Positions 22,135 through 32,078 of a DNA stretch of 64,000 bases are shown here, one piece after another. A program made the translations under genes and the position numbers. The notes beneath the pieces are model-generated. The model was not told the DNA's origin, did not search any database, and was given only the letters and a program-made list of their open reading frames with translations. The first letter of the stretch is position 1. The number at the start of each line of letters is the position of its first letter. Source of the DNA: Anthostomella pinea (taxonomy: Eukaryota > Ascomycota > Sordariomycetes > Xylariales > Xylariaceae); assembly GCA_963556695.1 (NCBI GenBank), contig CAUWAG010000004.1, positions 434,001 through 498,000 of the forward strand, written 5' to 3'.

Positions 22135-23664
22135 GGTGATCGACAGCTGGGGCAAACGTCGTTGCAAGAGGTCGACTTCTTGTTCCCAACCCAAAAGATA
22201 GTGAGGCGGTATCGATGTTGTATGATAAATTCAGGCTATGCTGTAAACTTGAGCAAATGAACGATTATTATTATTTTGGTGGCTCATGGCTGAATTCTGT
22301 TTGTTTTCTCCCTCAACCTCAACGCCGATATGGCTCCAGCACGGCGAGAGGTCTCACCATGACGGCCGTGGCGGAAGGAGAGGCCTCACCATGAAGGCCG
22401 TGGCGGAAGGACCGATCAGAGTGAATGGTAACTACGGCGTTGCAGGTAGCTGCGGTCAATCTTCCAGTAGCTGGACGACTTGCGACCCGAGACCCCACCT
22501 TGGTGAGTGCGGAGGGCGGCTTCCGCGTTCTTCTGAGAATCTTTGAATGACATGGCGATGGAGAGAAGAAGACGGCGTGGTTGGGAGATGTCGTGTACGT
22601 GGGGCAGTCGCGTGTGGCTCGCCGCTAGGGGCCCGCAGCCTGGTGATTTATGTGAGTCCGTATGCCATGAGGTTATACCGATAAGAAATCAATGGTCTCA
22701 AGTATATTTAACGTCCCCGGCGGGACGAGCAAGAGGTAGGCAATTGGATTTCTAGAGAGGACGAAATACGTTGCGACACAGCTTGTTGATAACTGTATTT
22801 ACCTCCATGGGTGATAAAGTCCCGCGATGCATGTGATTACATATTGTAACAGAGATACGAAGCCACCTAGAGAGGAGCCAGTGGGGCTTGAATTTCGAGA
22901 AATGAAGTTCAATGTTAGGGATTGCTATAAGCTTATATATAGGACGGCCATGAACTGCGAAAGCAAAATCCCATTTTCCGACTCTCGCGCTGGGTCTGTT
23001 CAAATATGTGCTCAGTGGCTTGTTTAGCCTGAGCACATATATTGGTCATATTGCGGCTCCTCAACCCATTTTCCAGCCACAATGACGGATGGGTCACGGA
23101 CCAGGGTACAAGGTACCTTGAAGCCCAACTGGTACCCGTTTGTACCAGATTCGTACCCAACTGGGATGATAGCTACTTCTGGGATGGGGACACCACCCAT
23201 CCCTTCTTTCAATCAAGCAACTTCCAGAATACAGACCAATAGCCACCATTTGTGACCCTGGTCCTTATTCTGGATACCGCTACCACAAGGCACAATATTG
23301 CGGGATCACCTGATTATATCGCTGCCAGAGCTTCGTTATTCCACTAGGAAGGTACACCTTTTGGTCGTCCCTTTTCTCTTCCAATACAAACCGTTCTAAA
23401 ATCTGGCAGTGTTCAGCATAAGCTAAGTTTCCTGGTCTAACCGGACGGTCGGTCCTTGGTCGGCTATATGTTTTCTATACCTAGGTAGCAGTGAGCTGTC
23501 ATTATAGAGTTTTCCATGCCGTTTACCCTGGAGTTGCGCTCTTAATACCTGCATTTCGGTGAATAGGGGTCCACAATCTCTCCGAGGGGCTTAAAAGGGG
23601 GGTGGCTTGGGTGGCGTGGGTACGCGCCTACTGTGGTAAATGGGATAACTGCATACAATATGTG
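22135..23664. other. Intergenic; no supported gene
   Basis: Short frames only. It contains two near-copies of a TCACCATGA.GGCCGTGGCGGAAGGA-type segment at about 22357-22411 and a perfect hairpin at 23004-23040. Confidence 0.5.
23004..23040. repeat. Perfect 12-bp inverted repeat (hairpin)
   Basis: ATATGTGCTCAG (23004-23015) and CTGAGCACATAT (23029-23040) are exact inverse complements with a 13-nt loop. It is not followed by a T-run and no nearby gene is certain, so its role is unknown. Confidence 0.7.
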
Positions 23665-23878
23665 TGTCACGGCGAGCGTACTGAGGAGCTGGGACATGGC
23701 CGGCAGCAAGCAGCTATTACTTTATTGACGAGAATATCAAGACTAGAGAGGAAAGGAAGAGAGAGAGAGAGACAGGTACAGCGGGAGGTTGCCCCTTTAA
23801 GGGGATCCTCTGGTCAGATCCTTCCCCTATTGGGAAGTATCCGCTTGTCATGTGGGAAGGTCTGTGCAGGCCGTCACA
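23665..23878 (+). repeat. Solo LTR A
   Basis: A 214-bp unit beginning TGTCACGGCGAGC and ending GCAGGCCGTCACA, flanked on both sides by ATGTG (23660-23664 and 23879-23883): TG..CA ends and a perfect 5-bp target duplication. It carries a GA-rich tract and TTCCCCTATTGGGAA. No coding DNA adjoins it, so it is a solo LTR left by LTR-LTR recombination. Confidence 0.88.
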
Positions 23879-24094
23879 ATGTGGACAATATTATGCGTAC
23901 ACCGCCGATCCCCCGCCAATCCACCCATCACCACCCTCATCTTCAACAATTCTTAATAAATCGAATACGAGGCCATTCAGAACGTGAATTAGATCAAAAT
24001 AATTGTTGATTTTTGCTCTTTAATACTTAGTGTACTAACTCCTCGCGCAATGCACTGCTGTGGATCCCAGCCACTGGATCCAGCTACCAGTACC

Positions 24095-24304
24095 TGTGAC
24101 GACCTGCACAGACCTTCCCACATGACAAGCTGATACTTCCCAATAAGGGAAGGATCTGACCAGAGGATCCCCTTAAAGGGGCAACCTCCCGCTGTACCTA
24201 TCTCTCTCTCTTCCTTTCCTCTCTAGTCTTGATATTCTTGTCAATAGAGTAACAGCTGCTTGCTGCAGGCCATGTCCTAGCTCCCCAGTATGCTCGCCGT
24301 GACA
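24095..24304 (-). repeat. Solo LTR B, inverted relative to LTR A
   Basis: The inverse complement of LTR A with few differences, 216 bp downstream. Flanks GTACC and GTAAC match at four of five bases, consistent with an aged target duplication of its own. Together the pair forms an imperfect palindrome of about 210-bp arms. Confidence 0.85.
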
Positions 24305-24381
24305 GTAACTTATCGGATCTCCTGTCATCCATGGCGTTCTACGATAAGGTTATCTGGGATGACTGCCCCAGGTGACAGGTA

Positions 24382-25728
24382 AACTGGGTGGACAAAAGTC
24401 TCCGCCCGACCCACCACAATCTCCTTCAGATCAAAACAACGCGTCAATCACCCTTCGACTTCACCACTCTCTCAACACCGCAATTGATAATGGATTTACG
24501 ATCTTTTGGGGACGAATTAAGCGGTAATCGCATCGCTTACGGCAAATTCACTTCAGAAGCTCGCTCGGCAATCGTGGCGGCGCAAATCGACGGCAGAACG
24601 CACAGGGATATTGCAACCGCGTTCAAAACGAAACGCCTGAAAACCATCTCTGATATCACCACCAACTTTGAGGCCACCACACCGAAATCTGCCTCAAGGA
24701 GTGGTCGTCCACCCGTTTTGAACACTCGCAAACGCGCTCGTGTGATCGAGAAGGCAAGAGAGCTCCCCAGGGCGACGTGACAAAAGATCCGAAATGAAGC
24801 CCAAGTTTCGTGCTCTCCCAAGACTATCAAGAGGATATGTCATGCACACGGCCCCCAGAAGTGGCGCGCAGCAAAGCGAATCAAGCTCACGGATAAGGAT
24901 ACTCAGAAGAGACTCACTTTCACCAATTATTACAGCATACCAGAACACCTGGAGGAGTTATTGCGAGCCATGTTCTCAGATAAATATACGGTCCAAAACT
25001 CATCCGATAATCCAGGCGATTGGGCCATCCGATTCTCTTCAGAGCGGTACTGTTATGATCTCGTGAACGAGACGGATCACGGCAAATCTCGTATTTCAAT
25101 AATGGTGTGGTCTATGATCTGGCTACACGGCGGAGAAGGAGGATTAGGCAAGTTGGTCTTCTGCCCACTCGATCCGGATGCTCCGCGCGGAAGAGTATCT
25201 ATAGAGTCATATAAATGGGTTCTTGAGGAAGGCCTGCTTCCGTTCTATGAGACTGGAGATCCTTTTGTTCAAGATAACGCGAAAATTCACCTTACTGGCG
25301 GTGTTCCGGAGTGGATGAAGGAGCACGGCATTCACTGTATCGACTGGCCTCCTCACAGCCCCGATATGAACCCAATCAAGCACATTTGGCGACTTCTGAA
25401 GAAGAAGATACATGGAATCGAGCCTGAATTTTCCGAATTGAAGGACAATATCCCCCATTATCGCTACGCACACGAGTTAATTGAGCAGGCGTGGTCAGAG
25501 ATCGATCCGGAGCAAGTTCGGGTCTTGATGGAGTCACTGGAGGACCGAATGGCTGCAGTGAGGCGCGCTGGTGGTTGGTATACACACTATTGATTTAGCT
25601 ATTGAATATGATTTATTTGAGAATTTTATCACCAGAGTTGGGTGCGTTGTGGTTCAATTGAATTGGAGGGCGCAGTAGATGGAAGGGGTAAAAATGGGGA
25701 TCGGGCGGATACTTTTGTCCACGGATTG
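24382..25728 (+). mobile_element. Tc1/mariner DNA transposon
   Basis: A 1347-bp element flanked by TA on both sides (24380-24381 and 25729-25730). Ends are inverted repeats of about 30 bp sharing TGGACAAAAGT.TCCGCCCGA. It contains one transposase frame. It lies 77 bp from solo LTR B. Confidence 0.85.
24490..25593 (+). pseudogene. Tc1/mariner transposase with one stop and mutated catalytic Glu
   Basis: The frame runs from ATG 24490 (MDLRSFGDELSG; a nearer-end ATG exists at 24388) to TGA 25591-25593 with a single internal TGA at 24778-24780. The N-terminal half has a helix-turn-helix (FTSEARSAIVAAQIDGRTHR). The DDE domain shows FSD (about 24973), QDNAKIH and WPPHSPDMNPIKHIW. In active relatives the last motif reads NPIE; here it is NPIK, and FSDE reads FSDK, both G-to-A changes. 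The stop is CGA to TGA. All three are RIP-type, so the copy is inactive though otherwise well preserved. Confidence 0.87.
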
Positions 25729-26154
25729 TACCAACATGATACGCAGGACCTTCTTTCCCAACGTGGTATCCAGGACCTTCTTGCCCTTGCTCTTTATAAA
25801 ACCCTCCCTAACCCCCAAAGGGCCAAAGCTTCCCTTTGGGTGGAAGACAAGGACGCGGCCAGTGATTGGTTGTCTGTGGAACCGAGTGGTAGCATTCATC
25901 TTCAAAAGCAAAGTCCGACGACCTGTCTCAGATGATCATTCATCAGAGTATGGGATGTGCCTGGTACCTCAGGTAAAAAAGAGGACCCGAGTTGGTTCCC
26001 GGCTCGATTGTCTACCGTCTGCCGGCTGTGGACAATGTGTATTCTCATCGAAGAGCCAAGCACAATTGTGACCACGAACCCGCAAGACAGCAAATGATGT
26101 ACTCGCCTCGCAGTACCTCGCAGTACAATACGCTTCGCTTCAGTCTCTTTCGCT
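25729..26154. other. Intergenic; no supported gene
   Basis: Only a 130-codon plus frame and its antisense shadow. The segment AGGACCTTCTT occurs twice (about 25745 and 25772). Confidence 0.4.
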
Positions 26155-26928
26155 CTAGTTAGTCCCTTTGGTGTGTGATGTGGGCGGTCGACCTCGCTTT
26201 CCTCTGCCACACGGATTGAAATGGGCAACGAACTCGTCTCGGCTTGACGTCATGTAATCGCAACGGCATGTATACGCCATGGTCCCTGAACAACGGTGCT
26301 TGTCAAGGTGAACTCGCAAATCATCCTTGCGTCCAATGGTGTACCCGCATGCGCATTGGTAAGGGCTTTTCAGGTGCACCATGGATGTATCGAGATGGCG
26401 CTCGAAGCTTCTCAGGCTTTTGACGGGGGCGCACTTCTTATTTCCACAGGTATAATCGGTATTCGTATTCGTACCGCGATGCTTGAGGTTCAAGTGGTGT
26501 CTATAAGCTTCATGTAAGTTTGAGTCGACGTCATAGAGTGAAGTCGCGGCTTACCTAAGACTGTCTTTGCTCTCGAACGGTAATTCGCACAAGACGCAAA
26601 GCTCAGTGGTTGATGATGACGAAGTGTAGGGGGACTGTGCCATGGAGGACGTCGATGCCGTAGAAGAACTTTGCTGAAGAGCTGGCCCAGATGAGTTACA
26701 CGAAGGGGTAGGGACAGGTGATAGATCGAATGAGTATGTTGAAGGTGAGCCATGGGCATCTCTGAGGCTTGGGTTGACTCCACCATTGTCGGTGACAGGC
26801 GATTTCCAAACTAAAGAAGGCTCGCACAAGCCGCACGGTTCGGGGGTCCATCTCCCATCAAAGATGCCTGGCGAGTTGAAAAAACCAACTGGGGGTTGCC
26901 ATTCGTACTCTGTATGGTAGCCAGGCAC
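26155..26928 (-). CDS. C2H2 zinc-finger protein (5' end unresolved)
   Basis: Exons 26928-26555 and 26500-26155 on the minus strand; the 54-bp intron (GTAAGC..ATAG) restores a classical finger, CVLCELPFESKDSLRHHLNLKH, split between exons. More Cys/His modules follow: TCGNKKCAPVKSLRSFERHL, CACGYTIGRKDDLRVHLDKH and CRCDYMTSSRDEFVAH. The N-terminal part is Ser/Pro-rich and may be a transactivation region. Position 26928 is a GTG, not a true start; the frame stays open to about 26990, where an AG acceptor lies, so a further 5' exon is likely. Probably a fungal transcription factor; targets unknown. Confidence 0.8.
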
Positions 26929-28085
26929 AAACGGTCCTATGTGAAGATCATGTTGGTCCTTCGAGATGTTGCGAGCGCCGGAATAATATCCGGCGTCTCA
27001 ACAACAAGATCGTTGGATTAAAGTTGCCTGAAGGCAAATGACGATTGTTTGATCGGTCTAGGAAGAAACAAGGTCAGTGGTTTGAGGCACCTTGCGACGG
27101 TGAATGTTGGTGCTAAAACCCTGACGCAGGAAGCGCAGGACAACAGAGACAAGGTGAAAGGACGACGGCGAGAACGCACCTGGTCAATAAGATTGAGATG
27201 AGTTGATAATTCAACCCGACAGTGGGTAGAGGTGAGTCGTTGCCCTCAAAGGGGCCCGGTGCCAGAGTCGCGGCACCCTCAATGGGCGAGCGACTCGAAG
27301 AAGGTCGGACAGGAGTACAGACTGGAGGAAGGGTAGCAGGCGCGCAGAATGAGGGGTACCTGTCACTCTTTTTAATCTGTCATGAGCTGGGTTCTCGACA
27401 GGCCGGAAGTTGGGCTGACTGGAAGGCTCTGTAGTGTGTCAGGGCCAATTCTTCTGATTGGCGAGAATTCCAATGCTGTGCAGTGCGGCTTGCGGTGCAG
27501 CTTGCGGTACGGCTTGCGGTGCGGCTTGCGGTACGGCATGGCGTTATTCTGCATGTGGAAGGTGGCTGGCTCCAGCTTGATTCAATCACAAAAACGGCCC
27601 TGGAGTTGTACCTGCATATGGGGGAACACAAGCCCTGCCCCAGCTCCAGGGCCAATTTTTGGAATGGGCTTCCGCAAATGACATGTCCAAGGCCATTTTC
27701 CTCACTCGCGGTAGCTCCAGATCATGTTCCTGTTCCAGGACCCCTCCCTTTACCGCGGTGAGGCAGAAGATACCTGTGGCGATGCTGCCCAATGGCAATA
27801 ATGGCCCTTGATAGACAATCGCGTGTGAACTGATCTTCTGACAACCACAGGACTGACATGGTTGCGATGTAGTTCGCGGCCGAACTAGAGCCTGTTCTGG
27901 GCCGTATGTCGAATGCCGAGCTGGGAGCATATAAGGCCTCTCTGCTGGCTTCGTATTGCCCGAGTGTGTCAAATTCATCATCTCAGAACCATTCACTCTT
28001 CCGATACAGGAAGCCTTGCTCATATTCTTGAGATTCCAATACCCGAAAATCAGTCCGCCCACGATTTTGCGTCAGCTCAACGAAA
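26929..28085. other. Intergenic; holds a 12-bp minisatellite
   Basis: No supported gene. The minus frame 27586-28062 (158 codons) has no recognisable domain and covers the repeat edge. The first about 250 bp may include the missing 5' exon of the zinc-finger gene. Confidence 0.4.
27482..27540 (+). repeat. 12-bp minisatellite
   Basis: Five tandem copies of a 12-bp unit near GCGGCTTGCGGT with small variants (GTGCGG, GTACGG). Confidence 0.85.
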
Positions 28086-28371
28086 ATGCCCACGTCCACG
28101 GCTACCCCGAAGGAGTCTCACTCCAGTAAGTCCTTCACTTTAGTATGGAAGACTTCACCACTAACAGAGAAAACTCACCTTAGATGCAGCTGACTCGGGT
28201 ACCATCACCCGATGGCTGCACGAGGACAAGAAGGATGAACCATGGACTCCCTTCCGCTTGTCCGGCTCATCTCAGGCCGGTCAACCCACTGGGACGGGAC
28301 AGGAGCGGAGTTCGAGCGGCCCTAGTTCGAGTACGGGGGCCGAGCATGGATCGCAGTATAGTCAGAAATGA
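28086..28371 (+). CDS. Small spliced gene, uncharacterised (75 aa)
   Basis: Exon 1 (28086-28125) and exon 2 (28184-28371) join to 228 nt in frame. The 58-bp intron has GTAAGT, a textbook branch site CACTAAC and a TTAG acceptor. The product starts MPTSTATPKESHSN, has a central WLHEDKKDEPWTPF and a Ser/Gly-rich tail ending QYSQK. The Trp-Pro centre and low-complexity tail are typical of small conserved fungal proteins of unknown role. No signal peptide. Confidence 0.6.
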
Positions 28372-28800
28372 TAGCTGTGCAAGTTACGGGGCCTGGAGGT
28401 CTATTGTGATTTGGGCCCTGGGGACAAGCTGAGAAGGGCAAAAAGGGCAATGACGAGAGATTTCAATTGACCTGAATGGTTGAGTGTGAATAGTGCCCCT
28501 TCGACTTGAAATCGTAATGAGGCTCGTATCTATTAGTGATGTCTCCGTGACATCGACCGGGATCCACGATGAGAAAGCTCGGCTCCCATTCGGACATATG
28601 CGGCCGCCGGAGGCACGCACGCACATCGGCCCCACAGGGGTCTCCGTGTTTCATCTCAGGGACCAACCTCAAATATCTCAGCAGACCACATCTCCTGACT
28701 ACCGAACTTATCATCGTGAACGTGAACACTCCAGAAACTGATCATTTCAGACCAATCCTCATACTCAGCCCATACCGTACCCCACCACACTCACAGCGAC

Positions 28801-29432
28801 ATGCCCCCCTTCACAGACACCACCCTCTTCCCAGCCTTCTACGAGCTGCCCACGCCAGCCGCCAGCGACATCGCCGCCGCTCCTAATTCCCCCGACGACA
28901 CCACATCATGGTACCTACTAGCGCAGATAAAGGAGAACATGACGCTCACGAAGCCGACGCTGATCTGCACGGACCGGCGGGGCATGGACTTCGCCATCAC
29001 GTTTGAGGACACGGCGATGAGCCTGCGGGGCTTTAAGAAGGGGCACATGCTGGTGGTGCGGCGGGCGGCGCGCACGGAGCGCGGGGAGGGGAAGAAGGCT
29101 GTTGTGAGGGTGGAGGCCGGGCGGAGCGGGGATGCATATGTGATACCTGGTGGTCTGGAGCAGGTTTTCGAGCTGGGCTTCTTGTTGGATAGGGAGGGCG
29201 TGGGCGAGAAGTGTGCGGCGTGTGAGAAGATGGAGGGCCCTTTGATGAAGTGCACCGGGTGCGGGATCGCTGCTTACTGCAGCAAGGTAGGCTGTTCCCC
29301 TCGCCTTCGGATGAGAGTACGATCGGTGCTAACGAATCGTGACACAAGGCTTGTCAAGCGAAGGGGTGGAGCGAGATGCTTCACAAGTCGAATTGCAAGG
29401 TGTTGAAGTCGATCAAGGAGATATGGGGTTGA
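28801..29432 (+). CDS. MYND zinc-finger protein (189 aa)
   Basis: Exons 28801-29286 and 29349-29432 join to 570 nt. The 62-bp intron (GTAGGC..CAAG) splits the finger. The C-terminus reads CAACEKMEGPLMKCTGCGIA, then AYCSK and, after splicing, ACQAKGW and HKSNC, the full C-C-C-C-C-C-H-C ligand set of a MYND domain. The first about 140 residues are a basic/hydrophobic domain (ICTDRRGMDFAITFED, then FKKGHMLVVRRAART) seen in many short fungal MYND proteins. MYND domains bind proline-rich partners; the specific role is unknown. The gene looks intact. Confidence 0.88.
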
Positions 29433-29721
29433 CGATAATACGTCTGCTGTAATTGTTGTCTGGGGAGCTATGGGAATTGATGCATCGTACTGGCTGTCGT
29501 TAGAATAAGGCAGTGTGGCTCAATTTGACTTTGGTCTAATAAAATGATTCAACGATTTGAAATGTATCTGCTTTGGCCGCTTTAGACATCGACGATGCAT
29601 TAGATGCATGGAGATCTAGCCGGAACCATGGGCTTGGGTCCTGCCCTCCCGAACTCGAGTCATGATGACCATCCATCCAAACCTACTAGTCATGACATAA
29701 CGGCATCCAGATCATCGCAGA
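29433..29721. other. Convergent 3' ends
   Basis: 289 bp between two converging genes; it should hold both poly(A) regions. Nothing else seen. Confidence 0.5.
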
Positions 29722-30651
29722 TCATCGATCCTCACGTAACCGATACATGATGTCTGTCCGAACCGTGTACTTGATACCAGCCGTGACGTTGTCACCCGAG
29801 TGCCTGAGCCGCGAATGCTGGAAGATGAGCACCCGGCCGGCCTTCGGGTCTATATCCATCTTGCGCTTGCCATCCCGAGAGAGAAACGACGTAGCGCCTC
29901 CACGTAGCTCTGCCTCCTCCCCAACTTCTTGTTGCGAATCATTCAGGTACAGATGCACCGTAAAGTAGGTCTGGCTGTATCCGCCATCCGCGGTCGGCTC
30001 GCCATACGGACCGTCGCAATGCGGCCTGAAAAACCCGCCCGGATCGTACTTCAGAAACCGCATCCGGTTATTGACACGGCCAAAGTCGTAGGTACCCTCG
30101 CCGGCGCCAGGCAGGTCGTCGGCCGAGAAGGACGCGAGCTTCTCGTTGATCTGCGGCACCGTCGCCAAGCGGTCCCAAAGACGATCGACGACCACCTGGC
30201 TGTCCCAAATGATGCGGTCGCCGTTACGGTAGCCGGGGGCCTGCACCTCGTAGCCGCCGCCGACGTTGACCAGGGCGGGCCTCCACGAGGACCCGTCGGC
30301 GCCTTTGTCCTCGTCCATGACGCTGGACTCGGCGAGCTCGAGCAGCTGCGCGCATTCCGTGGGGCTGAGCACGTGGTCGAGGACCACGGCGTAGCAGCCC
30401 TTGAACTCGGGCAGGACGGAGCTTGCGAAATCTATGCTGGAGAAGGTGATGGGTTTCGCGTCGTGCGGGTCGGTTTTGAGGTAGTCGGCTGGGATGGCTA
30501 CCTCGTTGGACCTGTAGATGGTCTTGACCGGCTGCTTCGGGTTTGTCTTTTTCCTACTAAACATGCTGCTGAACATTTTGCTTGAATGATGAGTTTTGAG
30601 GGTGGCTGATGGCCGAAGTTGTATTGCTCGTCTAGTGAGGATTGTTGACAT
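29722..30651 (-). CDS. 2OG-Fe(II) oxygenase, prolyl-4-hydroxylase type (309 aa)
   Basis: Single exon. The ATG at 30651-30649 is chosen because codons upstream to 30756 start only with GTG; a second ATG is at 30576. The C-terminal two thirds is a P4Hc-like fold: FFRPHCDGPY gives the iron-binding HxD, FQHSRLRHSG the distal His, and GIKYTVRTDIMY the Arg that binds 2-oxoglutarate. FKGCYAVVLDHVLSPTEC begins the domain. The first about 35 residues are Arg/Ser/Thr-rich with few acids, so a mitochondrial presequence is possible. Substrate unknown: such fungal enzymes range from protein hydroxylation to secondary metabolism. Intact. Confidence 0.88.
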   Translation of the reverse strand: MSTILTRRAIQLRPSATLKTHHSSKMFSSMFSRKKTNPKQPVKTIYRSNEVAIPADYLKTDPHDAKPITFSSIDFASSVLPEFKGCYAVVLDHVLSPTECAQLLELAESSVMDEDKGADGSSWRPALVNVGGGYEVQAPGYRNGDRIIWDSQVVVDRLWDRLATVPQINEKLASFSADDLPGAGEGTYDFGRVNNRMRFLKYDPGGFFRPHCDGPYGEPTADGGYSQTYFTVHLYLNDSQQEVGEEAELRGGATSFLSRDGKRKMDIDPKAGRVLIFQHSRLRHSGDNVTAGIKYTVRTDIMYRLREDR

Positions 30652-32078
30652 CGATTGAGCTCGAAACTTGAAGGCAAGATATTGAGGGTGACTGTTCAGC
30701 CTTAAAATGTTGACAGAAGAAGGCGGTGCATTGCTAGGCAACCGCGGCAGTGCCACGAGTCCTACTCTCCAAGGACTTGCTCTGTGTGTCAGACCGGCTG
30801 ACTCCCACGCTACGTGGCAAGAAGATTGAAGAACCCATTGCTTGCCTCATGACTGCCATATTATAAGTAGTCACTTGTCTTTAATACCGTATGTATTGTA
30901 GAGTTGGACAGGACAGAGTGCGTGAACTGAATCGGCAGACGGCAATGCAGGTGTTGACAGGCGCTGAGAGGGATCCACTTTACCCACTAAATTATTAGTG
31001 GCCTCAACCAGGCAGACTCCAACTCGTCTTCAACAAACACGAGTCGGGGAGCAGGACTGGCGATTCCACACCAAGAACTACGACGAGGGAGTCCAGACTA
31101 CTCAGAGAACCAGAGGGCGTGGTTGAAGTGGACAGCCAATACTGTACTGGATTGGGTGACTTCAACAAGTGTTGGCGGTGCATGGCGATTTTAGAGCGAC
31201 CGGCGTCGAATAACCGGAAGGCCGGGAGCCTTTACGGCGCCGTGGACCCTTCCCGTCTCAGCGGCATCCGCCCGGCCAAACAGCTGACTGCGCGACCATT
31301 ACGAGGTCCCCGTGATCCAGGCCTTCCCGCAATAACTTCTCCGGGAGCTCTGGGACTGATGCGACGTCGCAGATCTCACTTTGGACTGTGGCTACCAGGC
31401 CGGTAAAAGCAACAACATGGAAGCTTAGTTCTTCGCCTATGCTCATGTCAACATCTCTACCACGTGAGCCTTTCGACAGCAAGAATTTCGTGAGCCAGCG
31501 CCTCGCAAAACATGCTTGATCACGCTGAACTCCTCCGGAGTCGCCACGCCGTCGAGGAGCATAGACCCTGCTTTGGCAGCAAAGGCATCGCCGGAACCAC
31601 CTGCACCGCGTGCTGGACTCTAGCAATTGACCTCAATCGGATACAGGACGGCAATAAATCCAAGCAGCAGCCATGCAGGATGAGTTGCCTATTGCTCCTT
31701 CCACTCAGTTGACCTGAGCAATAAGCATGCATCGGAACCATGGCCACCCAATGCACTTGCCCACCGACGCAGTGCAATGTAGGACAGTAATATGCTGAGC
31801 AGCCAGAGTCCTCCAGCGACCGAAGTCATCTTCCACGTGACTCCGGTACTGGTTCACCTCGTGTCAATTGAGGACTCGTTGAGCGTCTGGGTCATCCATC
31901 ATCTTATGTCCGTTGCCGATACAACATATGTGTCTCTTCTCTTGGACCACAGCGGCGTTTGATTGGGAAGTTGGACAATCTGCTCCTTTTAATATGGCTT
32001 TCCATGCATCGTTTGAACTCCCGGACTCCTGAAGGAACGACAAAGTTTGCGGACAACCCGATGCATGGAACTTGATTA
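30652..32078. other. Intergenic with possible coding debris
   Basis: The minus frame 31258-31626 contains a protein-like run (SFHVVAFTGLVATVQ, then ICDVASVPELPEKLL), and another minus frame nearby reads VATPEEFSVIKHVLRGAG. They suggest an old decayed gene, but I cannot name it. Nothing else is supported. Confidence 0.3.

Noticed and set aside
27586..28062. 158-codon minus frame
   Set aside because: No recognisable domain, no intron signals, and overlaps the promoter of the small spliced gene.
29929..30585. 218-codon plus frame
   Set aside because: Exactly antisense to the 2OG oxygenase gene; a codon-bias shadow.
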